Positions 1 through 6,636 of a DNA stretch of 28,356 bases are shown piece after piece. Position 1 is the first letter of the stretch; every line of letters starts with the position of its first letter. The notes below the pieces were generated by a model. The model was given only the letters and a program-made list of their open reading frames with translations. It was not told where the DNA came from and did no database searches. This stretch comes from JBARCX01 sp049794535 (lineage in GTDB: Bacteria; Pseudomonadota; Gammaproteobacteria; Xanthomonadales; Rhodanobacteraceae), in the NCBI GenBank assembly GCA_049794535.1, contig JBARCX010000284.1, positions 1 through 28,356 of the forward strand, given 5' to 3'. A program made the translations under genes and the position numbers.

Positions 1-175
1 GGATACCGCTGACTGACGCAGTGACGCAGTAAGCCCCGCTCCAGCCCACCGCGCAGGCATAACCCGCCTGATCGATCCATTTCATCACCATACCGCCATG
101 CACCTTGCCACCGAAATTGACATCGGTGGGCTGTGCAAGAAATCGGAAAGTTACTTCGTTCTGCTGGCCTGGCAT
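1..175 (-). CDS. Acyl-CoA thioesterase, hotdog fold (N-terminal part, cut by window edge)
   Basis: Translating the minus strand from ATG at 175 gives 58 codons that stay open to the window edge, so the C-terminal part is missing. The visible residues contain VNFGGKVHGGMVMKWIDQAG, which matches the conserved helix region of YciA/ACOT-type hotdog acyl-CoA thioesterases: a glycine pair, then HGG, then an acidic residue in the long helix. Such enzymes hydrolyse acyl-CoA to free acid and CoA in the cytoplasm. A GGAG sequence lies just upstream of the ATG and supports the start. The GNAT gene upstream on the same strand ends 40 bp before it, so the two could be co-transcribed. The substrate cannot be told from this fragment. 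Confidence 0.8.
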   Translation of the reverse strand, partial: MPGQQNEVTFRFLAQPTDVNFGGKVHGGMVMKWIDQAGYACAVGWSGAYCVTASVSGI

Positions 176-215
176 GCGAGCTCCGGCTTAATCGGCTAGA
201 CAATTCAAGCCAGCA

Positions 216-722
216 TTATGCCTGCTTGCGTTGCAACACTGGCGGAATCGCAAGCCCCAAGACCATAGGCGTAGTGCGCAAACCATTGCGAGACAGCCTC
301 TCCGGCCCGGCTTTGGCGAAGCCTAGCCGCAAATACACCGGCACCGCGCAACGCGTCGCGTTGAGCGTAAAGCGGCGCGCTCCCGCACGACGCATAGCAT
401 CGCGCATGGTACGCAACCACAACTGCCTGGCGACTCCTCTGCCCTGATAGCGCGTGCTCACGAAGAATTGGGTTAGATGGCAATCATCACGCATCGCCGA
501 AACACCCACCATCACACCCCCGATATAGCCCAGATGAAAACGCTGGCCAGCCAGAATTTTTTCGCGAATCACCGTCGCACTGAGGCGGAACAACAAGTCC
601 AGCCCAGCCTCGCGGGATTGATCAGGCAAGACCCAGCGGCGAACCACCCGACGAATCAGCACCCCGATAGCACGAGCATCATCTGGACGCCCAAGGCGCA
701 TGCGTAATGCGGGCCTGGTCAT
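216..722 (-). CDS. GNAT family N-acetyltransferase
   Basis: A 168-residue protein starting MTRPALRMRLGRPDDARAIG. The ATG at 722 is preceded by a GGAGG-type ribosome binding site. The open frame extends further upstream to 827, but that extension runs across the ychF terminator and is not likely to be translated. The sequence FVSTRYQGRGVARQLW is the acetyl-CoA pyrophosphate-binding motif A of GNAT enzymes (Q-x-x-G-x-G/A), and the C-terminal VPVYLRLGF segment matches the usual motif B region. It is predicted to move an acetyl group from acetyl-CoA to an amine, but the acceptor is unknown. It reads toward the thioesterase with a 40-bp gap. It is separate from the GNAT domain fused to IspE elsewhere in the window. 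Confidence 0.85.
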   Translation of the reverse strand: MTRPALRMRLGRPDDARAIGVLIRRVVRRWVLPDQSREAGLDLLFRLSATVIREKILAGQRFHLGYIGGVMVGVSAMRDDCHLTQFFVSTRYQGRGVARQLWLRTMRDAMRRAGARRFTLNATRCAVPVYLRLGFAKAGPERLSRNGLRTTPMVLGLAIPPVLQRKQA

Positions 723-770
723 GCCCCCTCCTCCCTCACAGACAGCCACCACAAGACTGACAATAACCCC

Positions 771-800
771 TAAACAAAAAAGCCCCGCAATAGCGGGGCT
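771..800 (-). terminator. Intrinsic terminator downstream of ychF
   Basis: A perfect 8-bp stem (781-788 with 793-800, AGCCCCGC/GCGGGGCT) with a 4-nt loop is followed on the minus strand by a run of Ts at 776-780 and a further T-rich stretch. It lies 24 bp past the ychF stop codon and before the GNAT gene, so it probably ends the housekeeping transcript. Confidence 0.9.
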
Positions 801-823
801 CTTCGTATTTACTGTAACGCCGA

Positions 824-1915
824 TCAAACGTTGAACAGGAAGTGGAGCACGTCGCCTTCCTTGACGAGGTAATCCTTGCCCTCCTTACGCAGACGACCCG
901 CTGCCGCGGCACCCGCCTCACCCTTGTACTGGATGAAATCGTCATAACCGATCGTCTCAGCACGAATGAAACCACGCTCGAAATCGGTATGAATGACGCC
1001 CGCCGCCTGTGGCGCGGTGGAGCCAGCCTTCACGGTCCATGCGCGCACTTCCTTCACACCCGCAGTGAAGTAGGTCTGCAAACCCAACAACTTGTAGCCA
1101 GCGCGAATGACGCGATTCAGCCCTGGCTCTTCCAAGCCAAGATCCTTCAGAAACTCATCGCGGTCAGCGTCGTCGAGCTGCGATAACTCCTCTTCGATCG
1201 CCGCGCACACCGGCACCACTTCGGCACCTTCAGTCGCTGCCCGCGCACGAACTGCATCAAGGTGCGGATTATTCTCGAAACCATCCTCCAGGACGTTCGC
1301 GATGTACATCAGCGGCTTCAAGGTCAGCAGAAACAGATCGCGCACCAGCGCCTTCTCTTCCTCGTCCAGACCCAGGCTGCGTGCAGATTTACCTTCATTG
1401 AGGCCAACAGACAGCTTCTGCAGCACAGGTTTCTTCGCCAACGCCTCTTTGTCGTTCGCCTTGGCAGCTCGCTCGGCGCGATTCAGCGCCTTGTCCACCG
1501 ACTCAAGATCAGCCAGCGCCAGCTCGGTATCGATGGTTTCGATGTCGTCAATGGGGTCGACTTTGCCCGCCACATGCACAATGTCGGTGTGCTCAAAGCA
1601 GCGCACCACATGGGCAATCGCATCGACTTCGCGAATATGCGCGAGAAACTTGTTGCCCAAGCCTTCGCCCTTCGACGCACCGGCCACGAGACCAGCAATA
1701 TCGACAAACTCCACCGCCGTGGGAATGCACTTTTGCGGCTTGACGATCTCGGACAATGCGCCGAGACGCGGATCCGGCACCGGCACAACGCCAACATTCG
1801 GCTCGATCGTGCAGAACGGGAAGTTAGCCGCAGCGATACCCGCTTTCGTCAGCGCATTGAAGAGGGTGGACTTGCCGACGTTGGGCAGGCCGACGATGCC
1901 GCATTTGATACCCAT
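824..1915 (-). CDS. ychF: Ribosome-associated ATPase YchF (Obg family)
   Basis: A 363-residue protein, the normal length for YchF. The start at 1915 gives MGIKCGIVGLPNVGKSTLFN, matching the family N-terminus; an upstream in-frame start at 1948 would add 11 residues without family support. The G1 loop is GLPNVGKST and the G3 region is DIAGLV. The G4 position reads NVLE, the NxxE form that gives YchF its preference for ATP over GTP, instead of NKxD. A C-terminal TGS domain follows. YchF binds the ribosome and is linked to stress responses and translation initiation fidelity. It is the last gene of the run after pth, 84 bp downstream of it, and ends at an intrinsic terminator. Confidence 0.97.
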   Translation of the reverse strand: MGIKCGIVGLPNVGKSTLFNALTKAGIAAANFPFCTIEPNVGVVPVPDPRLGALSEIVKPQKCIPTAVEFVDIAGLVAGASKGEGLGNKFLAHIREVDAIAHVVRCFEHTDIVHVAGKVDPIDDIETIDTELALADLESVDKALNRAERAAKANDKEALAKKPVLQKLSVGLNEGKSARSLGLDEEEKALVRDLFLLTLKPLMYIANVLEDGFENNPHLDAVRARAATEGAEVVPVCAAIEEELSQLDDADRDEFLKDLGLEEPGLNRVIRAGYKLLGLQTYFTAGVKEVRAWTVKAGSTAPQAAGVIHTDFERGFIRAETIGYDDFIQYKGEAGAAAAGRLRKEGKDYLVKEGDVLHFLFNV

Positions 1916-1999
1916 GATGATTCCGGAATTGGGAAACGGGAGACGCAAACCGATTGCTGGAACAGGCTTGCGACTCGCGTCTGCCGCTTGATTATCGCT

Positions 2000-2593
2000 T
2001 TACTTGCGCCCGGCACCTTCCGCCGTGTGCAACTGGTGCATCGCCTTTTCAAACTGACCACTCACCGCCAGCGGCAGTACATCGAGTGCACGCGCAATGC
2101 CATCGAGCATCGCATCTTCGTCTTGTCCTGAGGGACGGCCCAGCACCCACGGCGTCACCTTGTCTTTGTGGCCGGGATGACCAATACCGATGCGCAGCCG
2201 ATGATACTTGCCATGCCCCAGGTGTGCCGCGATATCACGCAACCCATTCTGACCGCCATGACCACCGTCGAACTTCAGTCGAACTGTTCCTGTCGGCAAA
2301 TCCAGATCGTCATGCGCGACCAGACACTCATCCGGCTCGATCTTGTAGTAGCGCAGTGCGGAAGCCACCGCGAGGCCACTCTTGTTCATGAAGGTGGCGG
2401 GCTTGAGCAGCCATACCGGCTCGCCAGCGATGCGCACCTTGCAGGTTTCGCCATGCAGTTTGCCGTCGAAACCGAAGCGCTCACCCTGCCCTGTTGCCAG
2501 AGCGTCCACAAACCAGAACCCGGCGTTGTGCCGGGTTCTGAGGTATTCGGCACCGGGGTTACCCAGTCCGACAATGAGTCGCAGACCTGCCAT
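2000..2593 (-). CDS. pth: Peptidyl-tRNA hydrolase
   Basis: A 197-residue Pth that releases peptides from peptidyl-tRNA after premature drop-off, recycling tRNA in the cytoplasm. Family marks are IVGLGNPGAEYLRTRHNAG with the catalytic His in TRHNAG, FMNKSG with a conserved Asn, HDDLDLP with the conserved Asp, and GGHGGQNGLRD. The start at 2593 (MAGLRLIVGLGNPG) is chosen by family length. An ATG four codons upstream at 2605 is an alternative, and neither has a clear Shine-Dalgarno sequence. A strong hairpin lies between rplY and pth, immediately upstream, and may influence expression. The order prs-rplY-pth-ychF is conserved in many gamma- and betaproteobacteria. Confidence 0.97.
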   Translation of the reverse strand: MAGLRLIVGLGNPGAEYLRTRHNAGFWFVDALATGQGERFGFDGKLHGETCKVRIAGEPVWLLKPATFMNKSGLAVASALRYYKIEPDECLVAHDDLDLPTGTVRLKFDGGHGGQNGLRDIAAHLGHGKYHRLRIGIGHPGHKDKVTPWVLGRPSGQDEDAMLDGIARALDVLPLAVSGQFEKAMHQLHTAEGAGRK

Positions 2594-2610
2594 GCGTGAA
2601 TGCATGCAGC

Positions 2611-2641
2611 GCGACCCGCACCCGCAGAGGGCACGGGTCGC
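2611..2641 (-). promoter_or_regulatory. Stem-loop in the rplY-pth junction
   Basis: Positions 2611-2623 and 2629-2641 form a 13-bp stem around a 5-nt loop. Two mismatches in the plus-strand version become G-U wobbles in minus-strand RNA, so the fold is better in the actual transcript. It begins 6 bp after the rplY stop and ends 17 bp before the chosen pth start. No T-run follows, so it is not a typical terminator. An RNA-processing, stabilising or translation-modulating role is possible. Confidence 0.55.
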
Positions 2642-2647
2642 AGCGGC

Positions 2648-3325
2648 TTACTTCTTGGCGTCCTTGGCAGGCGCGGCCTTAGCGGGCGCAGCAGCCTTGG
2701 CGTCGCCAGCAGCAGCCTCAGCCGCGGGAGCTGCGTCAACTTCTTCCTTCACGGTGTTGGCAGTAACCACCGCAACGTCGTGATCCGCACCCTGGTTCAG
2801 CGCAAGGATCTCCACGTTAGCCGGCAGCTTCACCTGCGACAGATGGACGATGTCGCCCGGCTTCAGATCGGCCAGGTCAAGTTCAATGAACTCCGGCAGA
2901 TACTTCGGCAAGCAGGAGACTTCAACTTCAGTCAGGTTATGCGAGATCACCACACCAGCCATCTTGCCGGCCGGCGACGTCTCCTGATTGAGGAAGTGCA
3001 GCGGCACGTTCACACGCACAGCTTCGTTCTCGTTGATGCGCAGGAAGTCCATGTGCATCATCAGCTGCTTGAATGGGTGCTTCTGCCATTCACGCACCAG
3101 CACCTTCTGCACCACGCCATCGACATTCAGGTCGAGTACCGAGGAGAAGAACCATTCGTGCTTAGCGGCAAGCAGGATGGTGTTGTGCTCGATCTGGATG
3201 CTCTGTGGGGGCTGACCTGCACCGTAAACGATGGCAGGCACGAAGCTCGCATGACGCAGGCGGCGGCTCGCACCTTTCCCCTCGTCCGTGCGGCTCTGCG
3301 CCTTGATTTCATGAGTCTTGGCCAT
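2648..3325 (-). CDS. rplY: 50S ribosomal protein L25, general stress (CTC) form
   Basis: A 225-residue two-domain L25/CTC protein, longer than the single-domain L25 of E. coli. The N-terminal part (about 1-95) is the 5S rRNA-binding L25 domain, starting MAKTHEIKAQSRTDEGKGAS. The second beta domain runs to about residue 190. The last ~30 residues are a low-complexity Ala/Lys/Asp tail, common in this family. It binds 5S rRNA in the large subunit. AAGG stands about 10 nt before the ATG. It follows prs after a 106-bp gap that contains small stem-loops and could hold a separate promoter or attenuator. pth follows after 54 bp. Confidence 0.97.
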   Translation of the reverse strand: MAKTHEIKAQSRTDEGKGASRRLRHASFVPAIVYGAGQPPQSIQIEHNTILLAAKHEWFFSSVLDLNVDGVVQKVLVREWQKHPFKQLMMHMDFLRINENEAVRVNVPLHFLNQETSPAGKMAGVVISHNLTEVEVSCLPKYLPEFIELDLADLKPGDIVHLSQVKLPANVEILALNQGADHDVAVVTANTVKEEVDAAPAAEAAAGDAKAAAPAKAAPAKDAKK

Positions 3326-3348
3326 TTCTATACTGCCTTGGGTTAATG

Positions 3349-3412
3349 AACCGCTTCGCAGCGGTTGCTTGACTTTCCCGCGACCAGAAAAGTCGTTGTG
3401 TCACGACGGCTA
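3349..3412 (-). promoter_or_regulatory. Small stem-loops in the prs-rplY gap
   Basis: Two short inverted repeats lie between prs and rplY. The first is 3349-3355 with 3360-3366 (AACCGCT/AGCGGTT, 4-nt loop). The second is 3392-3396 with 3403-3407, a 5-bp stem followed on the minus strand by TTTT, which resembles a weak terminator or attenuator. The stems are short, so the function is uncertain. They may reduce read-through from prs into rplY or structure the rplY leader. Confidence 0.35.
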
Positions 3413-3431
3413 TGCCGCCGCGACGGTTGAA

Positions 3432-4388
3432 TCAATCAATGTATAGCGAACTCACCGACTCGCCAAAAGCGATACGGCGGATCGTTTCCGCCAGCAACTC
3501 GGCAACCGAGAGCTGACGAATCTTTGCGCATGCCAGTGCTTCCGGCCGCAGCGGCAAGGTATTGGTGACCACCAGCTGGTCGAGCTGAGAGCCTTCGATA
3601 TTACTGATCGCCGCACCCGACAAGACCGGATGCACGCAGTAGGCGATGACCTTGCGCGCGCCACGCTCCTTCAGAGCGATGGCAGCTGCACACAAGGTGC
3701 CGGCGGTGTCGACGATGTCATCGACCATCACACAGGTCTTGCCGTCCACGTCACCGATGATGTTCATCACGGTGGCCACGTTCGCCTTCGGCCGGCGCTT
3801 ATCGATGATCGCCAGATCAGCGTCGTCCAGCCGCTTGGCGATGGCGCGCGCGCGCACGACACCACCCACATCCGGACTCACAACGATCAGGTCGTCCATG
3901 CTGTGGTTGCGCCAAATGTCCGCCAACAGAATCGGCGAGGCATAGACGTTATCCACCGGCACGTCAAAGAAGCCTTGAATCTGATCCGCGTGCAAATCCA
4001 CCGTCAGCACACGATCGACACCAGCGGTACCGATCAAGCGAGCTGCCAGCTTGGCGGTGATCGGCACACGTGCCGAGCGCGGGCGGCGATCCTGCCGGGC
4101 GTAGCCAAAATACGGCATCACGGCGGTAACACTCGCTGCCGAAGCACGCTTTAGTGCATCGACCAGGGTCAACAGTTCAAAAAGGTTCTCCGCACTCGGT
4201 GCGCCGGTCGGCTGCAACACGAACACTTCCTGACGGCGAACATTTTCTTCGATCTCGATCTGCACTTCGCCATCGCTAAAGCGACCCACCAGGGCTTTGC
4301 CCAGTGGTACGCCCAAACGATGTGCCACGTCCTCGGCAAGTGCGCGGTGAGCATTGCCGGTAAACAGCATCGGGCTGGACGCGTCCAA
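3432..4388 (-). CDS. prs: Ribose-phosphate pyrophosphokinase (PRPP synthetase)
   Basis: A 318-residue enzyme that makes PRPP from ribose 5-phosphate and ATP, feeding purine, pyrimidine, histidine, tryptophan and NAD synthesis. Motifs seen are GRFSDGE, YARQDRRPRSARVPITAK, the metal/ribose site TVDLHADQIQGFF and the PRPP loop VMVDDIVDTAGT. The frame begins with TTG at 4388. A GAGGAAG ribosome binding site at 4394-4400 is correctly spaced for that TTG, whereas the first ATG (4370) is too far from it. I therefore call a TTG start, which gives the N-terminus MDASSPMLFTGNAH. tRNA-Gln lies 39 bp upstream on the same strand, as in related genomes. Confidence 0.97.
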   Translation of the reverse strand: MDASSPMLFTGNAHRALAEDVAHRLGVPLGKALVGRFSDGEVQIEIEENVRRQEVFVLQPTGAPSAENLFELLTLVDALKRASAASVTAVMPYFGYARQDRRPRSARVPITAKLAARLIGTAGVDRVLTVDLHADQIQGFFDVPVDNVYASPILLADIWRNHSMDDLIVVSPDVGGVVRARAIAKRLDDADLAIIDKRRPKANVATVMNIIGDVDGKTCVMVDDIVDTAGTLCAAAIALKERGARKVIAYCVHPVLSGAAISNIEGSQLDQLVVTNTLPLRPEALACAKIRQLSVAELLAETIRRIAFGESVSSLYID

Positions 4389-4393
4389 AGTTA

Positions 4394-4400
4394 CTTCCTC
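4394..4400 (-). promoter_or_regulatory. Ribosome binding site that sets the TTG start of prs
   Basis: GAGGAAG on the minus strand lies 5 nt before the TTG at 4388. It would be about 23 nt from the next ATG, too far to serve it. This decides the start in favour of TTG. Confidence 0.7.
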
Positions 4401-4427
4401 TCGAAAACCTAAGCCATCATGGATATA

Positions 4428-4504
4428 TGGCTGGGGCGGCAGGATTCGAACCTGCGTATGCGGGAATCAAAATCCCGTGCCTTAACCAGCTTGGCGACGC
4501 CCCA
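4428..4504 (-). tRNA. tRNA-Gln (anticodon UUG)
   Basis: The minus strand gives a 77-nt cloverleaf with an acceptor stem TGGGGCG/CGCCCCA, discriminator G and encoded CCA at the 3' end. The T-arm contains GGTTCGAATCC. The anticodon stem is CGGGA/TCCCG around the loop TTTTGAT, so the anticodon is TTG, reading CAA (and CAG by wobble) for glutamine. It sits between ispE (35 bp upstream) and prs, the usual place for this tRNA in related gammaproteobacteria, and is probably co-transcribed and processed. Confidence 0.97.
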
Positions 4505-4538
4505 GTATTACTCGTTCATACCACTTACCACTGTCAGC

Positions 4539-5921
4539 TCAACCCGCGTCGCGGTGGCGAGCCAACGTCTCGTGCAATGGCGAAAGCTGCACGCCCTCCG
4601 CTACCTGCGCTGTGAAATGCGCCGGGCAGCGCCGAGCTACCGCTTCCGCGCGTTCGCGCGTTACCAACTCCAGGAAGACACAACCGCCGCTACCTGAAAG
4701 CCTTGCCCGGCCGTAACCACCGAGCCAATCCAGCGCCGCAGCCACCCGCGGGTGACGCGCTCGCACGACAGGCTCGAAGGCGTTTTCTGCTGTTTCGCCG
4801 GAAGCAAAGGATGAAATTGTGGCCGGCCCGGCATTTCGTGTCAATTCAGGCGTTTGAAAAAGTGCGGCGGTCGGTACATGTTCGTGTGGATCCAGCACGA
4901 CATACCAACGTCGCGGCAAGGCGATTTCCGTAAGCTTTTCACCCACTCCCTCAGCCCAGGCCGAGCGGCCACGCACAAACACCGCCACATCGGCACCTAG
5001 CTGACGCCCCAGTTCCGCCAAGGTGTTTTCGTCCAACCCGAGCGCCCACAAATAATTGAGCGCCACCAGCACGGTCGCCGCATCTGAGCTGCCACCACCC
5101 AGGCCGCCACCCATCGGAATGCGCTTGTCGATCTCGATCTCAACGCCTGCTGATACACCAGCATGTTCACGCAGCAGCCGCGCCGCGCGCATCACCAGAT
5201 CGCTTTCCTCAGGCACGCCGGGCACGACAGTGAGCCGGCAAACCAGGCCATCTTCACGTACACGCAACCGGATTTCATCGCCCCAATCGAGCAAGCGAAA
5301 CACGGTCTGCAGCTCGTGATAGCCATCGGCACGCCGGCCAGTGATGCGTAGAAAAAGATTCAATTTGGCCGGCGCCGGCCATGCCGTCCATTCATCGCGC
5401 GCAGGCGGCGATAACGGCCGACTCATGAATACGCGCAAGGCTTCGGGAAAACCATGCTCACGATCGCGCTCAAGGGCAAACGCAAAAGCCGGATCGGACT
5501 TGTCAACGACTGCAAACCCGTGTTTTGCGTAGAACGGCGCATTCCATGGCACGTCGGCCAACGTTCCCAGGTCAATTTGGCGGTAGCCAGCCATGCGCGC
5601 CCATTCACAGGCATGCTCCAGTAAGGCTGCGCCGATGCCTTGCCGGCCATGCGACGGCAACACGTCGATTTCGGCGACGCCAATAGCATTGCTGCGCTCT
5701 TCCGCATCCAGCCAGACGAAGCCCAGCGGAGTGTCGGCATCATCCAGCGCCACCCATACCAGCCCGCGTGTGATCGCTTCTTCCAGCAAATCAGGCGGAA
5801 TCGTAACGGCCGCGTACGACGTCCACGCCTGATGCCCGCGAAACAACTGCACGGCAGCACGCTCAATGGCACAAATAGCGTCGATGTGCGCTGTTACGGC
5901 GCGTTCAATACGAAATGACAT
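4539..5921 (-). CDS. ispE: GNAT acetyltransferase fused to 4-diphosphocytidyl-2-C-methyl-D-erythritol kinase (IspE)
   Basis: One open frame of 460 residues holds two enzymes. Residues 1 to about 168 are a GNAT domain, with IDVLPSHGRQGIGAALLEHA as the acetyl-CoA motif and a C-terminal APFYAKHGFAVV. Residues about 175-460 are a complete IspE, a GHMP-family kinase that phosphorylates CDP-methylerythritol in the MEP isoprenoid pathway. Its marks are PAPAKLNLFLRITGRRADGY (catalytic Lys about 186), the ATP loop PMGGGLGGGSSDAA, GADVAVF (catalytic Asp about 311) and ARLSGSGGCVF. IspE alone is usually about 285 residues. An internal ATG at 5424-5426 (Met166) could start IspE alone, but no Shine-Dalgarno precedes it. 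The start at 5921 also lacks a clear one. lolB lies upstream. Confidence 0.93.
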   Translation of the reverse strand: MSFRIERAVTAHIDAICAIERAAVQLFRGHQAWTSYAAVTIPPDLLEEAITRGLVWVALDDADTPLGFVWLDAEERSNAIGVAEIDVLPSHGRQGIGAALLEHACEWARMAGYRQIDLGTLADVPWNAPFYAKHGFAVVDKSDPAFAFALERDREHGFPEALRVFMSRPLSPPARDEWTAWPAPAKLNLFLRITGRRADGYHELQTVFRLLDWGDEIRLRVREDGLVCRLTVVPGVPEESDLVMRAARLLREHAGVSAGVEIEIDKRIPMGGGLGGGSSDAATVLVALNYLWALGLDENTLAELGRQLGADVAVFVRGRSAWAEGVGEKLTEIALPRRWYVVLDPHEHVPTAALFQTPELTRNAGPATISSFASGETAENAFEPVVRARHPRVAAALDWLGGYGRARLSGSGGCVFLELVTRERAEAVARRCPAHFTAQVAEGVQLSPLHETLARHRDAG

Positions 5922-6027
5922 GGCGATGGAATATTCGCAGACACGACCGCCGTCAGCCGACGACGCAAGGCTGGCTAGGGTAGCTGAAGCCAGAAGCCAA
6001 TCGTCACCGACCTCAACAGAAGCGTTC

Positions 6028-6636
6028 TCAATGGAACGTCCACGAGTCGATCGACAGCTTCACCTTGTACGGCGGCTTCTCAGCGAAGACCTTGGTCGGT
6101 AGCGGCGGCTGGCGTGTCACGTCCCACCCACGGTAATCCACCGCCCAGCCATCTTGCTGCAACAGAGACGGCAACTGATTGACCCCAAAGCTGAGTTCCG
6201 CGGGACCACTATCCGCCCGTAGACCGAGCACCCACGCGCGCAAATCGTGCAACGGCACATACCAACCAACGGCGCGCTGCATCAGCGCCTCGGCATCCGG
6301 ACCACGTACTGGGCCACCACGTAGCCCTTCGAGCAAGGCGCCATCCGGACCACCGCTCAAACGAAAATCCATGCCGCTGAGCGCCGGCCCACGCATCACG
6401 AACGTGTAATGGTCGCCGTCCTGCGTCCACGTCAGGCTGCCACTACCTCCATCCGTAGCAGAATAAACACCGAGCTGGCCTTGCAAGACCCAATGATTGG
6501 CATCAGCCAACTGATGCTCACGTGCCTGCTGCTGACTGAGCATGGCCGCATCGCCCTTCGTACGCACGATCTGCGGAGCACAGGCAGCCAATAGCAGCGG
6601 CAATGCTGCCGCGAAAATACGCAGAGAAATCTTCAT
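6028..6636 (-). CDS. lolB: Outer-membrane lipoprotein LolB
   Basis: A 202-residue lipoprotein. The N-terminus MKISLRIFAAALPLLLAAC is a lipoprotein signal with lipobox LAAC (Cys19). The mature part matches LolB: NHWVLQGQLGVYSATDGGSG near the start, then a beta-rich fold ending PPYKVKLSIDSWTFH. LolB takes lipoproteins from the periplasmic carrier LolA and inserts them in the outer membrane. Its ATG overlaps the stop of the upstream TPR lipoprotein gene (ATGA), suggesting translational coupling. Position just before ispE is the conserved order in gamma- and betaproteobacteria. Confidence 0.93.
   Translation of the reverse strand: MKISLRIFAAALPLLLAACAPQIVRTKGDAAMLSQQQAREHQLADANHWVLQGQLGVYSATDGGSGSLTWTQDGDHYTFVMRGPALSGMDFRLSGGPDGALLEGLRGGPVRGPDAEALMQRAVGWYVPLHDLRAWVLGLRADSGPAELSFGVNQLPSLLQQDGWAVDYRGWDVTRQPPLPTKVFAEKPPYKVKLSIDSWTFH

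Noticed and set aside
1107..1991. Long open frame of 294 codons antisense to ychF
   Set aside because: It lies opposite a certain gene, has Ser/Arg/Ala-rich low-complexity composition typical of reading a GC-rich gene backwards, and shows no family motif.
4419..4697. Small open frames over the tRNA-Gln gene and the ispE 3' end
   Set aside because: They are created by reading the tRNA on the wrong strand. The cloverleaf with encoded CCA explains the sequence.
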